A stretch of 64,000 nt of DNA from Chitinophagales bacterium (GTDB lineage Bacteria; Bacteroidota; Bacteroidia; Chitinophagales; Saprospiraceae). Positions 35,516 through 45,227 of the stretch are shown here, piece by piece. Both the position numbers and the translations under genes were made by a program. Below the pieces are notes generated by a model. The model was not told the DNA's origin. It did not search any database and saw only the letters and a program-made list of their open reading frames with translations. The stretch lies in assembly GCA_026928325.1 (NCBI GenBank), contig JAIXKS010000064.1:1-64000 (forward strand). Direction: 5' to 3'. Each line of letters opens with the position of its first letter. Position 1 is the stretch's first letter.

Positions 35516-38500
35516 TTATTGCTCTATCGTAGTTTTCACAGCTTGCTGAATAGCATCTTCAAAATGGGTCATCGACCCAAATTCGGTACGATAAGCCACT
35601 CCAAGCCCATATTTCTCTCGAAGTCCGGTAGTCGTAATATCAATATCGTATTTTCCGTATAACCGGATCTTAAGCTTTCTGTCTTTGGTCAGTCTAAATT
35701 CTAGTGCAAAATCGGGCAATACCTGATTGACATCTGTTCCTTGATATTGCAAAACATAATTCCCTCCGATATCTAATGACAAGCGATCATTTTTAAAGAC
35801 GATTGTGTTTCGCACCGCTATCTCATCGGGTGCAAAATTACTACTGACTACACCGAAATTGTTATTTTTAAAGTTAACTCCGAAGTCCACACCTGAAATA
35901 ACACCTTCATCGCCTACCATGGTATTAATCATATTAGTGATATACATAGACAGTTGACTAGACAAGAAATCACTTAATGTATTAATCCCGGCGGATTGAA
36001 ATCCTGAAGCGCCGAAAATATCAGAGACTCGATTGGATTGGATAAATGAATTAAACACGATTAAGCCTAAAACCTGACCATTTAACTCTTGGTCATTTCC
36101 TTCTAGAATCTTTAGCTTATTGTCGGCATAATTAGCCAATTCTCCGGTTAGATTCGGGAATGAAAGCCCAAATTTAATGTCAGGATTAAATAAGGTTCCT
36201 CCTAGAAAGAGTTCTACATCAACCTCTGTATTTTGCCGTGCTAAATTCAATTGCGGGTCTAAATTTCCAACAAGATATTCCGATATGAATGGCTCCATTG
36301 CCGTTCTCGTTCGGTATTTTGCGGTAATATCTATACTTGCATTGACGGGATCTCCGGTCCATACGATACGCCCACCTCGTTCGACGATAAAGGGTTTAGC
36401 AACCGGAATCAGCGGTGCCGTGAATAGATATTGACCAGACTCTATTTCATAATCGCCAAACATTTCGAAGTCACCGCGTCGGGTGATGTCCATCTTGATA
36501 TTGCCTCGACCTCTTCCCTTGATAACATCTCCTTTTTCTTCATCAAAAATCAAGCTCAATTCAGCTTCGGGAGTTATGGTAATCGTCAATTCTATATCAA
36601 GTCCTCCGGGAAGATGTTCGCGCTTTTGTCGATTCACATGAGAAGAATCTCGTTTTACAAACTTAATAAAACTTTGGCTTATGGCAGACTCGGAGTTTTC
36701 AATAGGCATGTAAAAGCGAGTTCCTGTAGCTGTAACCGCATTAATCTTTATGTCCACTTGTTCGAAAAGACCTTTAAATACTGCATTTACTTGGCCGATT
36801 CCGTAACCATAATAATCCGGATTGTCCGATTTTGTCGTATTTAACACCACGACATTTTGGCCGGACAAGGTTGCATTGACACCAAAAGCTCTAAACAAAT
36901 TATGGAAAAGACCACCTCGGATAAGACCTTTATTACCATGAATATCTGTAATTTCCGCGCCATCCAAACTAATTTCTGTATTGGAGATTCGCAATTTTTG
37001 CTTGTCAAAAAAATAAGTACCTCCCGTATAAATCACAGTTGTTTTACCTTTATTGACAACACCTTCTCCACTGAGTTTCAAATCTGAAGTTGGGCCGCCA
37101 AAAGTAATATCCGCATCTATGAGTCCTTCGGTGTCCCGAATCCCATCTTTAAGCAAGTAGCCAACGATCTTCAATGGTGCTTCTCTCAACTTAATCCTTG
37201 AATCCACCACCTTATTGACATCATCGAAAGTACCAATGATACCAATAAAGTCACCAATATTGGCCGTTACCTTAAATGGATTTTTATCTGATTTAGATAC
37301 ATCGAGGTAGATGGCTCCATACGATTCTTTATTGATAGTCAACGCAGGTGTACTTATATAAGCGGATACTTCCTTACTTTCAATAAAAGCATCTTGAATT
37401 TTTGCTGATATCGTGGTTAGACCGCCGAAATGCAAATTTTCATAACCGGATAAAGCATTAATTAGGTTTAAGTCAAAATTTACCAAATCTAGGCCGACAC
37501 CTCTATGATTATTAAAATCATTGAATTCGATCATCCTAAAGCCATCGGACAAGACGACATCATCAAGCCGGATGTATTCTTTTCCAAACTCGATGAGGTT
37601 TTGTGGATTTAATTCCCATTTTTTACCTAAAAACACGAGTAGGTTCTCTTTCATTTTCAACCGATAGCCTTTATCTATAGTCGTTAGAACACCGCCAATA
37701 TCCAGATTTTCGAGGGTATCAATCACTTTTTCTGTCGCTAAAGAAAAGCTCAGGGTATCATTGACGATATTCGTCTCAATATCGATGGGGTTAAATTTTT
37801 TATTGATAGCAAAGGTTGTATCTACATGAACCAACACGTTTCCTGCCCTTTTATCAGAATTGACATAGAGTTGGATATTTTTAAAATATTCTTTTTCTAG
37901 TGAAAAGAAAGGGATATCGGCTGCGATCGTCAATTCGTTTTTATAGGTATCTAATTTCCCTTTCAATGTCAATTTGGAGAAATGGCTTCCCTTTAATCCC
38001 AATAGGCTTAAAAAGTTTTTACTATTATTAAGATTGATATTAAAATCAAATCCTTGGTCACCTGGAAGCTTTTCGATATCTTCCTTCCATGGCTTGGTCA
38101 ATTGAGTGTAATTGGTATAAATGACTTTTTTGACAGACCGAATGACATTGGGCAAATCATAACTTCCCGAAAGATTAAAATAACCCAAGTCCGATTCTAC
38201 GACGAGTTCATTGCCTTGAGTAGCCAATTCTCTAGAAGTCACCGTTAGCGAAGCTAAGTTATATAATGAATCCTGATATTTTAACTCAAAATTCTTCGTA
38301 CTCAAGACACCAATAAAGTCATTGATATTAGAGCCAGAAAGGTTGATATTCATAGATTCAGCCTTAAAGCGCGCCGGTTTCTCAGACAAGTTTAAAGCAT
38401 GTAAATCTATGTTGTGAATGTTTGATTTAAAATCGAGGAAAGCTTTTTTATTGACATATTCAAGATTTCCATCGAACACAAAATTTAGATTTGGATCTTC

Positions 38501-40294
38501 AGAACTCAGACTTCCTGAAAAGGTATTTTTATCAATTTCTCCCTTCAAATTAATCCCGGTATATTGATATTTCTTAAATTCAAGCGATTTGATCGAAGCT
38601 GAAAGGTCCGCTTGTACCGTATTGAGCGTAAATCCATGGCCCTTCTCAATCTTTGATTCAAAATTCACCAAGCCTAGATCCGGATTGTCACTCCAAACAC
38701 CCAAATCAAAGGTATTGAGATTGAGTTTTCCACTAAACTTTTTAAGATTTTCGGTTATATCCAATTTCATGTCCAGCTCCGCAATCCCTATATCTGACTT
38801 TAACTTTCCGTAAGCAACAAAGTCCTCAAGGAAACCGTCAAAACGTCCGACAAAGTTTACATTTCCCAATTTCATAAAGTTAGGTGGAGGATTGAAGCTC
38901 GGAGCCAGCATTTTTAGCTTTTTGATGCTCGTACTGAACCTATCGAGTTTGATATTCAGCAGTGTATTGTCCGGATCCAATAAATCCCTTGTATTAAACG
39001 ACCCTTTGATAATCGCTTTATCTCCAAGACTGATATTAACATCCCTACCTGCGAGATTATTAACACGACCGTAATACTTCCCGGACAAGCTGATAATCTC
39101 TTGGGATATATTTCGCACAAAGACATTTTTATCCAGGCTATGAACAAAATGCATCAAATCTTGGATGAGGATGGTGCTATTTTTAAATTCTGCATTAATA
39201 TTCACTTCATGTGCAAAATCTTTAAATGCATCAAAATCATTATACGAAAACTTTAAATTGTCTTTGATGTGGGTCTTGCCCATATCGATCAAAAACGATC
39301 GCAATTCTGAGGCATTTGGGCCAATCAAAATAGAGTCTGCCTTGATATTATTGATAGAAAAACCAGTATTATCCTTGGCATTTAATGTTTCTAACCTTGC
39401 AAAAATATCCTTGTCATAAACATTGACATCTGTAATCAGCAAATTGATATTTTCATAATAAAAATTATTAAAGTCAAGATATCCTCCAGCATCTGTTTTT
39501 CTAGGCAAGAGTTGATTTGAAATTCCTAAATATCCGTTTTGAATGGCAAATTCTTTCAAAATCAGAGAAAGCGGTTGATTATAAACGATGTCACTCAATT
39601 CATCTTTAAGCTTTTCGATCTCATCGGCTTCATCTTGAATTAAAGGTTCTTCAAAGGTAATGGACTCAAATTTCGGATTATCTAAAATAACTTGGTTGAT
39701 GACAAAATCTTTACAATCAAAATCGAGCATTTCGATATCTAGGGAACCACCTTTCAGAAATATAATATTCTCCTTTCCTTTATTTTCATCACGAATAACA
39801 ACATGAATATCCGATAATTCTATCTCTCGAATGTTTATAAGAAATTCTTTGCTACTTTCTTCTTGATCAGATTTTCCTGATAAATCATCCAAAAAAGTTT
39901 GAATATTGGATTTGGATGCACCTTTGAGGGTAACGATATGAATGTGGAGATCCTTTATCCCGATATAACTGAGATCCAATTGATTTGAAAAAACAGAAAA
40001 CAGATTTTTATACAGCGAGATATTCAAGCCTCCAATACTGGCAATGGTATCCTTATTGGCATCAAACAAAATAAAATCCTGAAGGATAATACCATCAAAT
40101 GGACTGATTTTTATCCGCTTGGCGGTAATTTCAGTATTTGTCTTCTCAGAAATATATCCTGTTAGTTTAGCAATCAAAAAAGTTTGAACGGAAGAGAATT
40201 GTAATAGAAGCAATATCGAACCAATCAGGATTGCTATAGACCATACCAATCGCCGCATCCACGTCGTAATCGCAGATGTACGCTTGGGATCCAT
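35516..40294 (-). CDS. tamB: TamB-like translocation and assembly module protein (DUF490)
   Basis: TamB proteins are anchored in the inner membrane and span the periplasm, aiding outer-membrane protein assembly and phospholipid transport. From the ATG at 40294 the product is 1,592 residues, in the usual range. An N-terminal helix (LVWSIAILIGSILLLLQF) is followed by about 1,200 residues of beta-rich, AsmA-like repeats, then the C-terminal TamB domain, recognised by GRGRGNIKMDITRRGDFEMFG, VERGGRIVWTGDPVNASIDI, ANYADNKLKILE and LPDFALEFRL. A GTG at 40321 would add nine residues; I prefer the ATG. No tamA partner is visible nearby, and the flanking genes run the other way. Confidence 0.88.
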   Translation of the reverse strand: MDPKRTSAITTWMRRLVWSIAILIGSILLLLQFSSVQTFLIAKLTGYISEKTNTEITAKRIKISPFDGIILQDFILFDANKDTIASIGGLNISLYKNLFSVFSNQLDLSYIGIKDLHIHIVTLKGASKSNIQTFLDDLSGKSDQEESSKEFLINIREIELSDIHVVIRDENKGKENIIFLKGGSLDIEMLDFDCKDFVINQVILDNPKFESITFEEPLIQDEADEIEKLKDELSDIVYNQPLSLILKEFAIQNGYLGISNQLLPRKTDAGGYLDFNNFYYENINLLITDVNVYDKDIFARLETLNAKDNTGFSINNIKADSILIGPNASELRSFLIDMGKTHIKDNLKFSYNDFDAFKDFAHEVNINAEFKNSTILIQDLMHFVHSLDKNVFVRNISQEIISLSGKYYGRVNNLAGRDVNISLGDKAIIKGSFNTRDLLDPDNTLLNIKLDRFSTSIKKLKMLAPSFNPPPNFMKLGNVNFVGRFDGFLEDFVAYGKLKSDIGIAELDMKLDITENLKKFSGKLNLNTFDLGVWSDNPDLGLVNFESKIEKGHGFTLNTVQADLSASIKSLEFKKYQYTGINLKGEIDKNTFSGSLSSEDPNLNFVFDGNLEYVNKKAFLDFKSNIHNIDLHALNLSEKPARFKAESMNINLSGSNINDFIGVLSTKNFELKYQDSLYNLASLTVTSRELATQGNELVVESDLGYFNLSGSYDLPNVIRSVKKVIYTNYTQLTKPWKEDIEKLPGDQGFDFNINLNNSKNFLSLLGLKGSHFSKLTLKGKLDTYKNELTIAADIPFFSLEKEYFKNIQLYVNSDKRAGNVLVHVDTTFAINKKFNPIDIETNIVNDTLSFSLATEKVIDTLENLDIGGVLTTIDKGYRLKMKENLLVFLGKKWELNPQNLIEFGKEYIRLDDVVLSDGFRMIEFNDFNNHRGVGLDLVNFDLNLINALSGYENLHFGGLTTISAKIQDAFIESKEVSAYISTPALTINKESYGAIYLDVSKSDKNPFKVTANIGDFIGIIGTFDDVNKVVDSRIKLREAPLKIVGYLLKDGIRDTEGLIDADITFGGPTSDLKLSGEGVVNKGKTTVIYTGGTYFFDKQKLRISNTEISLDGAEITDIHGNKGLIRGGLFHNLFRAFGVNATLSGQNVVVLNTTKSDNPDYYGYGIGQVNAVFKGLFEQVDIKINAVTATGTRFYMPIENSESAISQSFIKFVKRDSSHVNRQKREHLPGGLDIELTITITPEAELSLIFDEEKGDVIKGRGRGNIKMDITRRGDFEMFGDYEIESGQYLFTAPLIPVAKPFIVERGGRIVWTGDPVNASIDITAKYRTRTAMEPFISEYLVGNLDPQLNLARQNTEVDVELFLGGTLFNPDIKFGLSFPNLTGELANYADNKLKILEGNDQELNGQVLGLIVFNSFIQSNRVSDIFGASGFQSAGINTLSDFLSSQLSMYITNMINTMVGDEGVISGVDFGVNFKNNNFGVVSSNFAPDEIAVRNTIVFKNDRLSLDIGGNYVLQYQGTDVNQVLPDFALEFRLTKDRKLKIRLYGKYDIDITTTGLREKYGLGVAYRTEFGSMTHFEDAIQQAVKTTIEQ

Positions 40295-40321
40295 GTCGTC
40301 ATGATGTGTTGGAGTTAACAC

Positions 40322-40807
40322 GCTACTAAACCTATTTTGATGCTACTATAAAAGCCATAAAATTAATAAAATCATTGCTCATACAATTACTTTTAACAAT
40401 TGATTAACCCATAAATATTTCATTTAAAAAAGTACATCTAAAATATCAGGGTATTCCCTTAGGTGATTACTTACAAGGAATCGTTTATTATTTAATGTTG
40501 ATTTGCGGATTCGATGGAAGTAGTTTAAAGGTTTAAGGGTGTAAGTGGTTAAATTTAACTGTTCATTTTTGGATATGTTGAATTTGTCGAGTTGTAGTTT
40601 GGGTTTAAGGGTTTATTCGTTTAAAAGTTTAATTCGTAATTGATTTGTCTCAATTCGTAATTTTTAATTCGTATTTGATTTTTTGCTTATTCCACTATGT
40701 AAAATGGTAAAATTTTTTATTTTTCATCAAGAAACTTGTTAAAATTACACTAAAATTCAAATTATTTATATTTTTACCTTTCACTAACAAAACACCTTAA
40801 TAAAACA
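40322..40807. other. Divergent intergenic region with short degenerate repeats
   Basis: This 486 bp gap lies between tamB and the APC permease. It holds GTTTAAGGG-type words near 40523-40611 and three copies of AATTCGTA(A/T)TT near 40631-40680. No promoter of good quality, open frame or RNA was seen. Confidence 0.5.
40521..40680. repeat. Low-complexity degenerate repeat tract
   Basis: TTTAAGGG occurs twice (about 40532 and 40602), alongside looser GTTTAAAGG and TTTAAAAG words. AATTCGTAATT or AATTCGTATTT occurs at 40631, 40652 and 40666. The spacing is irregular, so this is not a clean tandem array. Confidence 0.4.
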
Positions 40808-42472
40808 ATGAAGCAAGTTAACAGTATTTGGCGACGCAAATCGCTCAATTTATTACTAAGTGAAGCCTCTGCCGAAGGCCAAGGTTCCCTAAAAAGGACA
40901 TTGAGCGCAACTTCTTTAGTAGCCTTAGGCATAGGCGCTATCATAGGAGCCGGATTATTTTCAATTACCGGAATAGCTGCAGCCAACTATGCTGGTCCGG
41001 GGATAGTTATATCATTTGTCATAGCGGCTGTGGGTTGTGGACTCGCCGGCTTATGTTATGCAGAGTTTTCGTCGATGATACCGGTTGCAGGAAGTGCCTA
41101 TACCTATTCTTATGCCACGATGGGAGAATTTATTGCATGGATTATTGGTTGGGACTTGGTCTTAGAGTATGCCGTCGGTGCAGCTACTGTGGCATCAAGT
41201 TGGAGCGGATATCTATCCAAGCTATTAGCTAATTATGGAGTTGCCTTTCCAGATACCCTATTGAAAACACCATTTGACGGTGGATTCTTAAATCTTCCTG
41301 CTGTTTTTATCGTTATACTCATGTCTTTAGTATTGATTAAGGGCACAAGCGAATCAGCCTTCGTCAATGCCATCATTGTTTTTCTAAAAGTGGCGATAGT
41401 TATCGTCTTTATTATCATCGGATTTAATTATATACGTCCTGAAAATCTTCAACCATTTATCCCTGAAAACCAAGGTAAATTTGGAGAATTTGGCTGGACC
41501 GGGATTATTAGAGCGGCAGCGGTTGTCTTTTTTGCCTACATAGGTTTTGATGCCGTATCGACGGCTGCACAAGAAACTAAAGATCCCAAGCGTGCCATGC
41601 CTATCGGAATTCTAGGTTCGCTATTGGTTTGTACGATTCTCTACATTTTATTTGCCTATGTGATGACCGGAGTTACGCATTATACCAATTTTAAAAATAG
41701 CGAATTGGCACCAGTAGCTGAAGCCATCAACTGGATGGGTCCTATCATCAATGGTGTTCCTCAACCGGATTATCCATGGCTGAATACAGCCATAATCGTG
41801 GCCATCCTTTTGGGATATTCTTCCGTCATCCTCGTGATGCTTCTAGGTCAAAGTCGTGTGTTTTATTCGATGAGTATGGATGGATTGTTGCCGAAGATCT
41901 TTTCGCAAATTCATAAAAAGCACCGTACGCCATATAAATCAAACTTACTCTTTATGGGTTTTGTAAGTATGTTTGCCGCTTTTGTTCCTGGAAGGGTTGT
42001 TGGAGAAATGACAAGTATCGGCACCTTGTTTGCTTTCATTCTCGTCTGTGCAGGCGTGATCGTATTGAGATATACCATGAAGGATGCTCCAAGAGCTTTC
42101 CGAGTGCCATTAGTTCCGCTTGTTCCGGTCTTAGGAATTTTGGTTTGTTTAGGGATGATGGTCTTTTTACCTTTTGACACTTGGATACGATTATTGGTAT
42201 GGATGCTTATTGGTATGGATATTTATAGAATCTATGGCTATAAAATGAGTGCGCTCAACGATGGTACGATTAGACGCAAAGATATCAACATTATCAATCT
42301 AAGTATTTTAGCTTTATCCGTCTTATTAATTATATTAGCTTTTGCGCATCATTTGTCTTCTGATGGTGGTGATCAAGATGCTTCCTTATTTTACTTTTCG
42401 ATATTCTTTGGGTTTGCTCACTTGTTATACTTGGCCTATAACCAACTGACACACAAAACAAGTCAAAGCTAA
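40808..42472 (+). CDS. APC-family amino acid permease (cationic amino acid transporter-like)
   Basis: The 554-residue membrane protein matches the APC superfamily, closest to the CAT/YfnA group. Hallmarks are the first-helix GIGAIIGAGLFSITG, CYAEFSSMIPVAGSAYTYSY in helix 3, GWDLVLEYAVGAATVASSWSG, and AYIGFDAVSTAAQETKDPKR before the second half. About 14 helices are seen, with the last pair after residue 490. It should import amino acids with protons; the exact substrate is not visible. It is monocistronic and ends at a bidirectional terminator. Confidence 0.88.
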   Translation: MKQVNSIWRRKSLNLLLSEASAEGQGSLKRTLSATSLVALGIGAIIGAGLFSITGIAAANYAGPGIVISFVIAAVGCGLAGLCYAEFSSMIPVAGSAYTYSYATMGEFIAWIIGWDLVLEYAVGAATVASSWSGYLSKLLANYGVAFPDTLLKTPFDGGFLNLPAVFIVILMSLVLIKGTSESAFVNAIIVFLKVAIVIVFIIIGFNYIRPENLQPFIPENQGKFGEFGWTGIIRAAAVVFFAYIGFDAVSTAAQETKDPKRAMPIGILGSLLVCTILYILFAYVMTGVTHYTNFKNSELAPVAEAINWMGPIINGVPQPDYPWLNTAIIVAILLGYSSVILVMLLGQSRVFYSMSMDGLLPKIFSQIHKKHRTPYKSNLLFMGFVSMFAAFVPGRVVGEMTSIGTLFAFILVCAGVIVLRYTMKDAPRAFRVPLVPLVPVLGILVCLGMMVFLPFDTWIRLLVWMLIGMDIYRIYGYKMSALNDGTIRRKDINIINLSILALSVLLIILAFAHHLSSDGGDQDASLFYFSIFFGFAHLLYLAYNQLTHKTSQS

Positions 42473-42501
42473 TCCTACCAACAAATCATAGGAGAAATAA
42501 C

Positions 42502-42545
42502 TCAAAAAAAATAACCATGATCCAAAGATCATGGTTATTTTTTTA
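42502..42545. terminator. Bidirectional intrinsic terminator
   Basis: AAATAACCATGATC (42509-42522) and GATCATGGTTATTT (42527-42540) form a perfect 14-bp stem with a CAAA loop. A-rich and T-rich tracts flank it, so it can act on both the permease gene and the leftward DedA gene, which converge on it. Confidence 0.88.
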
Positions 42546-42606
42546 CCTCAATAGTTCATCTAATTTTTTACAAAAATCTCAGCCTACCCTATCGGAAAAT
42601 ATATTT

Positions 42607-43257
42607 TTATTTCTTGCCAAATCGCACTTGAATAATTTTAACTAACATAGGCATCACCGATACCAAGACAATTCCCAAAATAATCTTTTCCAAATTGTTT
42701 TCTACAAAAGGAACAAGTCCAAGGAAATATCCGGCCAAACTAATACTTACCACCCACAATAGGCCGCCAAAAATATCATAAGGAAGAAAAACATTATACT
42801 TCATCTTACCGATTCCGGATGCAAAGGGTGTTATCGTCCGAACTATAGGCATAAACCGTGCAATAATGATGGTTTTGACACCATATTTCTCAAAGTAATT
42901 TTGCACTTCATCCAGCCATTCTTGCTTGACAACGGGCTTGCCTCTAAACTTAACGGCCAGCATTTTTTCACTCGAATACCTCCCAATAAAATAATTGACA
43001 TTATCTCCTGCGATGGCAGCTATGGAAAGCAGAATAATGAGGATATATATGTTCAAACCCGAATCTTGAGCACACATCAATCCAGCCGTAAATAACAAGG
43101 AATCACCAGGTAAAAAAGGCATTAGAACTAGACCGGTTTCTACAAAAATAATGAGAAACATGATCGCATACACATAGACTCCATAATCCCTAAATAACTG
43201 TAATAGGACTTCCTTTGTGTTGGTAAGCAATTCAAATAAAAAATAGATGAAATCCAT
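42607..43257 (-). CDS. DedA/VTT-domain membrane protein
   Basis: The 216-residue protein has the DedA-family layout: FVETGLVLMPFLPGDSLLFTAG near the N-terminus (E and the PGD motif), GDNVNYFIGRYSSEK, and FMPIVRTITPFASGIGKM (the R/P re-entrant motif). About four to five hydrophobic helices are present. DedA proteins support envelope integrity and proton-dependent lipid (undecaprenyl phosphate) recycling in other bacteria; substrate here is inferred only. The ATG at 43257 is preferred over a TTG five codons upstream. Confidence 0.9.
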   Translation of the reverse strand: MDFIYFLFELLTNTKEVLLQLFRDYGVYVYAIMFLIIFVETGLVLMPFLPGDSLLFTAGLMCAQDSGLNIYILIILLSIAAIAGDNVNYFIGRYSSEKMLAVKFRGKPVVKQEWLDEVQNYFEKYGVKTIIIARFMPIVRTITPFASGIGKMKYNVFLPYDIFGGLLWVVSISLAGYFLGLVPFVENNLEKIILGIVLVSVMPMLVKIIQVRFGKK

Positions 43258-43352
43258 TGTATTAACATTCAACTTGTGAGACTATATCAAAACCGATCTA
43301 GCCAATTTATTTATAAATTTTGATCCATCAGTTGGCTATCAACTGAGGAGCA

Positions 43353-43934
43353 TCAATGCATTCTATCGCCGCGATAAGCTCGATTGCTCATAATCTCGGC
43401 CTCGAATTCGAGCATTTCTTGCCATCGCTTCTTTACTTCATCGGCAGGTGCATATTTTTTTGCTAAGTCCAAAAACGTCCGATAATGACCGGCTTCTGAA
43501 ACCATAAACTCGTGATAGAAAGATTTTAAATTTTCATCCGAGATGTGTAATGACAATAATCGAAACCGTTCGCAACTACGTGCTTCTATCATTGCTGAGA
43601 TGAGCAACTTATCCATGAGTCTATCTTCTTCTCTCCCACCCTGACGCTGAAATTTCATCAACTCTGCCACATAATCATCTGACCTATTAGGCCCAAATTC
43701 GTACCCACGCTTTTGAAGCTCTTTCAAAACCTTTCGGAAATGTCCCCATTCCTCCGCGACAATAGGCGTCACTTCTTCTACCAATTCTTTGCGATCCGGA
43801 TATTTAACAATCAAGGAGATACAAGTCGAAGCTGCCTTTTGTTCGCAATAGGCATGATCAATAAGAATCTCATCAATGGTCTTTTCCGCAATATTTACCC
43901 AATAAGGATCGGTCGCCAACTTTAAGCCTAGCAT
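43353..43934 (-). CDS. miaE: tRNA 2-methylthio-N6-isopentenyladenosine hydroxylase MiaE
   Basis: MiaE is a diiron enzyme that hydroxylates the isopentenyl group of ms2i6A37 in tRNA. The 193-residue, all-helical protein carries ferritin-like ligand motifs: IDHAYCEQKAAS near the N-terminus, EEWGHFRKVL, MIEARSCERF, and SEAGHYRTF (each ExxH). Length matches the Bacteroidota-type MiaE. The gene is 15 bp from the next leftward gene's stop, so they may share a transcript. Confidence 0.9.
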   Translation of the reverse strand: MLGLKLATDPYWVNIAEKTIDEILIDHAYCEQKAASTCISLIVKYPDRKELVEEVTPIVAEEWGHFRKVLKELQKRGYEFGPNRSDDYVAELMKFQRQGGREEDRLMDKLLISAMIEARSCERFRLLSLHISDENLKSFYHEFMVSEAGHYRTFLDLAKKYAPADEVKKRWQEMLEFEAEIMSNRAYRGDRMH

Positions 43935-43949
43935 AAATATTTTAATTTT

Positions 43950-45020
43950 TTATTGAATGGATTGCAAACAGTTAAATAACTGCATGACTGCATCCACGTT
44001 ATAAATATCATACATTTCAAATCCCGAAGACCACATAATACCTAAACTATCAATAGGCATTCTCCTTAACGGATCCAAGTCTTCTGACATGACAGGAAAT
44101 AGTCCTGAATAGATCGCATTTCCTGTATAATTTTCTATTTCAAATCGGATGTCCTCTTCTGCATACAAATTAACATTAGTATTATTTATAAGACGAAACC
44201 GCAACATACTGCCTTTGGGAATATACCCATAGTTTTTAGCAGCATCTCGAGAAATGATATGGACAGTCAGTCGAAGATAAATGCGTTTATCCTTCTGCAC
44301 TAAAGAGACGTCTGTTTCCATCAATTCTCGCTCCTTAAAATATTGTTTAAGCTGCGGCGATGTATAGGTAAAAATGGGAAGGCTCGATAATTCTATATGC
44401 CGCTTTTCTTTAACGCCATCAAGTATAGCATATCTACAATCCGCAACTTCTACTTTATCCTCAACTTTTCGGACATTTTTATTTTCCGCAGCTGTTGCAT
44501 TGGTTTCCTTCATTTCTGCTTGGATCTCAACATCCAACTCATTAGCAGCAACCAGTATCATCTCCCTTTGTTTTTTAACTGAATAACTCGGGATTTGCTT
44601 GATTTGATCAACCATCTTACTGATAGCCGTATATTCCTTTGTATCCTTTTTTTGTTGATCCGTGAGCTTTTTATAGATAGATTTAAGCTGCTCCATCTTT
44701 TCTTGGTTGCCTTCACTTTGGATTTTAGAAATTGCAGCCATACACTTGGATATATTCAATTCAGTGCGATAATTATTACCGAAGGCTACACGCTCTCGCT
44801 CCTCAGCTACCTCCAAGAGCAAGGCAATATTCTCTTTAAAAGGCGAATGTTTAAAATCAATCGCGGATGATGATTCGGTTTCCAATTCATCATTTTTAAC
44901 CCAGACGCCATCATCTACGAGTATGATATGTTGTCCGGATGTCGTATTTGCTGTGACTTGGGCGACCAAATCAAAACTCCACAATACGAAAAGAAAACTT
45001 ATACATTGTATTATCCTCAT
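43950..45020 (-). CDS. Secreted hypothetical protein with coiled-coil region
   Basis: From the ATG at 45020 the protein has 356 residues and starts with a signal peptide (MRIIQCISFLFVLWSFDLVAQ). Residues about 90-180 are rich in Lys, Glu and Gln (KIQSEGNQEKMEQLKSIYKK, TDQQKKDTKEYT) and look helical or coiled. The C-terminal part (about 215-340) looks beta-rich (RIYLRLTVHIISRD, GSMLRFRLINNTNVNLY). No family is recognised. The start is favoured over the in-frame codon at 45065 because a TATCTTTG -7-like box lies between them (45052-45045, minus strand). A periplasmic location is likely. Confidence 0.65.
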   Translation of the reverse strand: MRIIQCISFLFVLWSFDLVAQVTANTTSGQHIILVDDGVWVKNDELETESSSAIDFKHSPFKENIALLLEVAEERERVAFGNNYRTELNISKCMAAISKIQSEGNQEKMEQLKSIYKKLTDQQKKDTKEYTAISKMVDQIKQIPSYSVKKQREMILVAANELDVEIQAEMKETNATAAENKNVRKVEDKVEVADCRYAILDGVKEKRHIELSSLPIFTYTSPQLKQYFKERELMETDVSLVQKDKRIYLRLTVHIISRDAAKNYGYIPKGSMLRFRLINNTNVNLYAEEDIRFEIENYTGNAIYSGLFPVMSEDLDPLRRMPIDSLGIMWSSGFEMYDIYNVDAVMQLFNCLQSIQ

Positions 45021-45044
45021 TGCAACTTCCAAGGTATCGAACGG

Positions 45045-45052
45045 CAAAGATA
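45045..45052 (-). promoter_or_regulatory. -7-like box upstream of the secreted hypothetical gene
   Basis: TATCTTTG on the minus strand at 45052-45045 fits the TAnnTTTG box. No TTTG lies at the usual distance upstream, so only half of the promoter is supported. It lies 25 bp upstream of the ATG at 45020. Confidence 0.35.
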
Positions 45053-45195
45053 AATCAATTTCCACTTAAATTATAATAACTTGCTCAATTCCACAACCTC
45101 ATTGATCGATAAAAACCCAAGTTTTACAGTAGGTGTAACCACTTTCATCAAAAACTTGGCCAGATAAGAAACTAATTCTATCCTTTTAGTTGTTT

Positions 45196-45203
45196 TATAT
45201 TTG
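45196..45203 (+). promoter_or_regulatory. -7-like box upstream of the DUF697 gene
   Basis: TATATTTG at 45196-45203 fits the Bacteroidota -7 box and lies 24 bp before the ATG at 45228. A matching -33 TTTG was not found at 18-21 bp. Confidence 0.4.
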
Positions 45204-45227
45204 TACCATTAAACAATAATAATCTTT

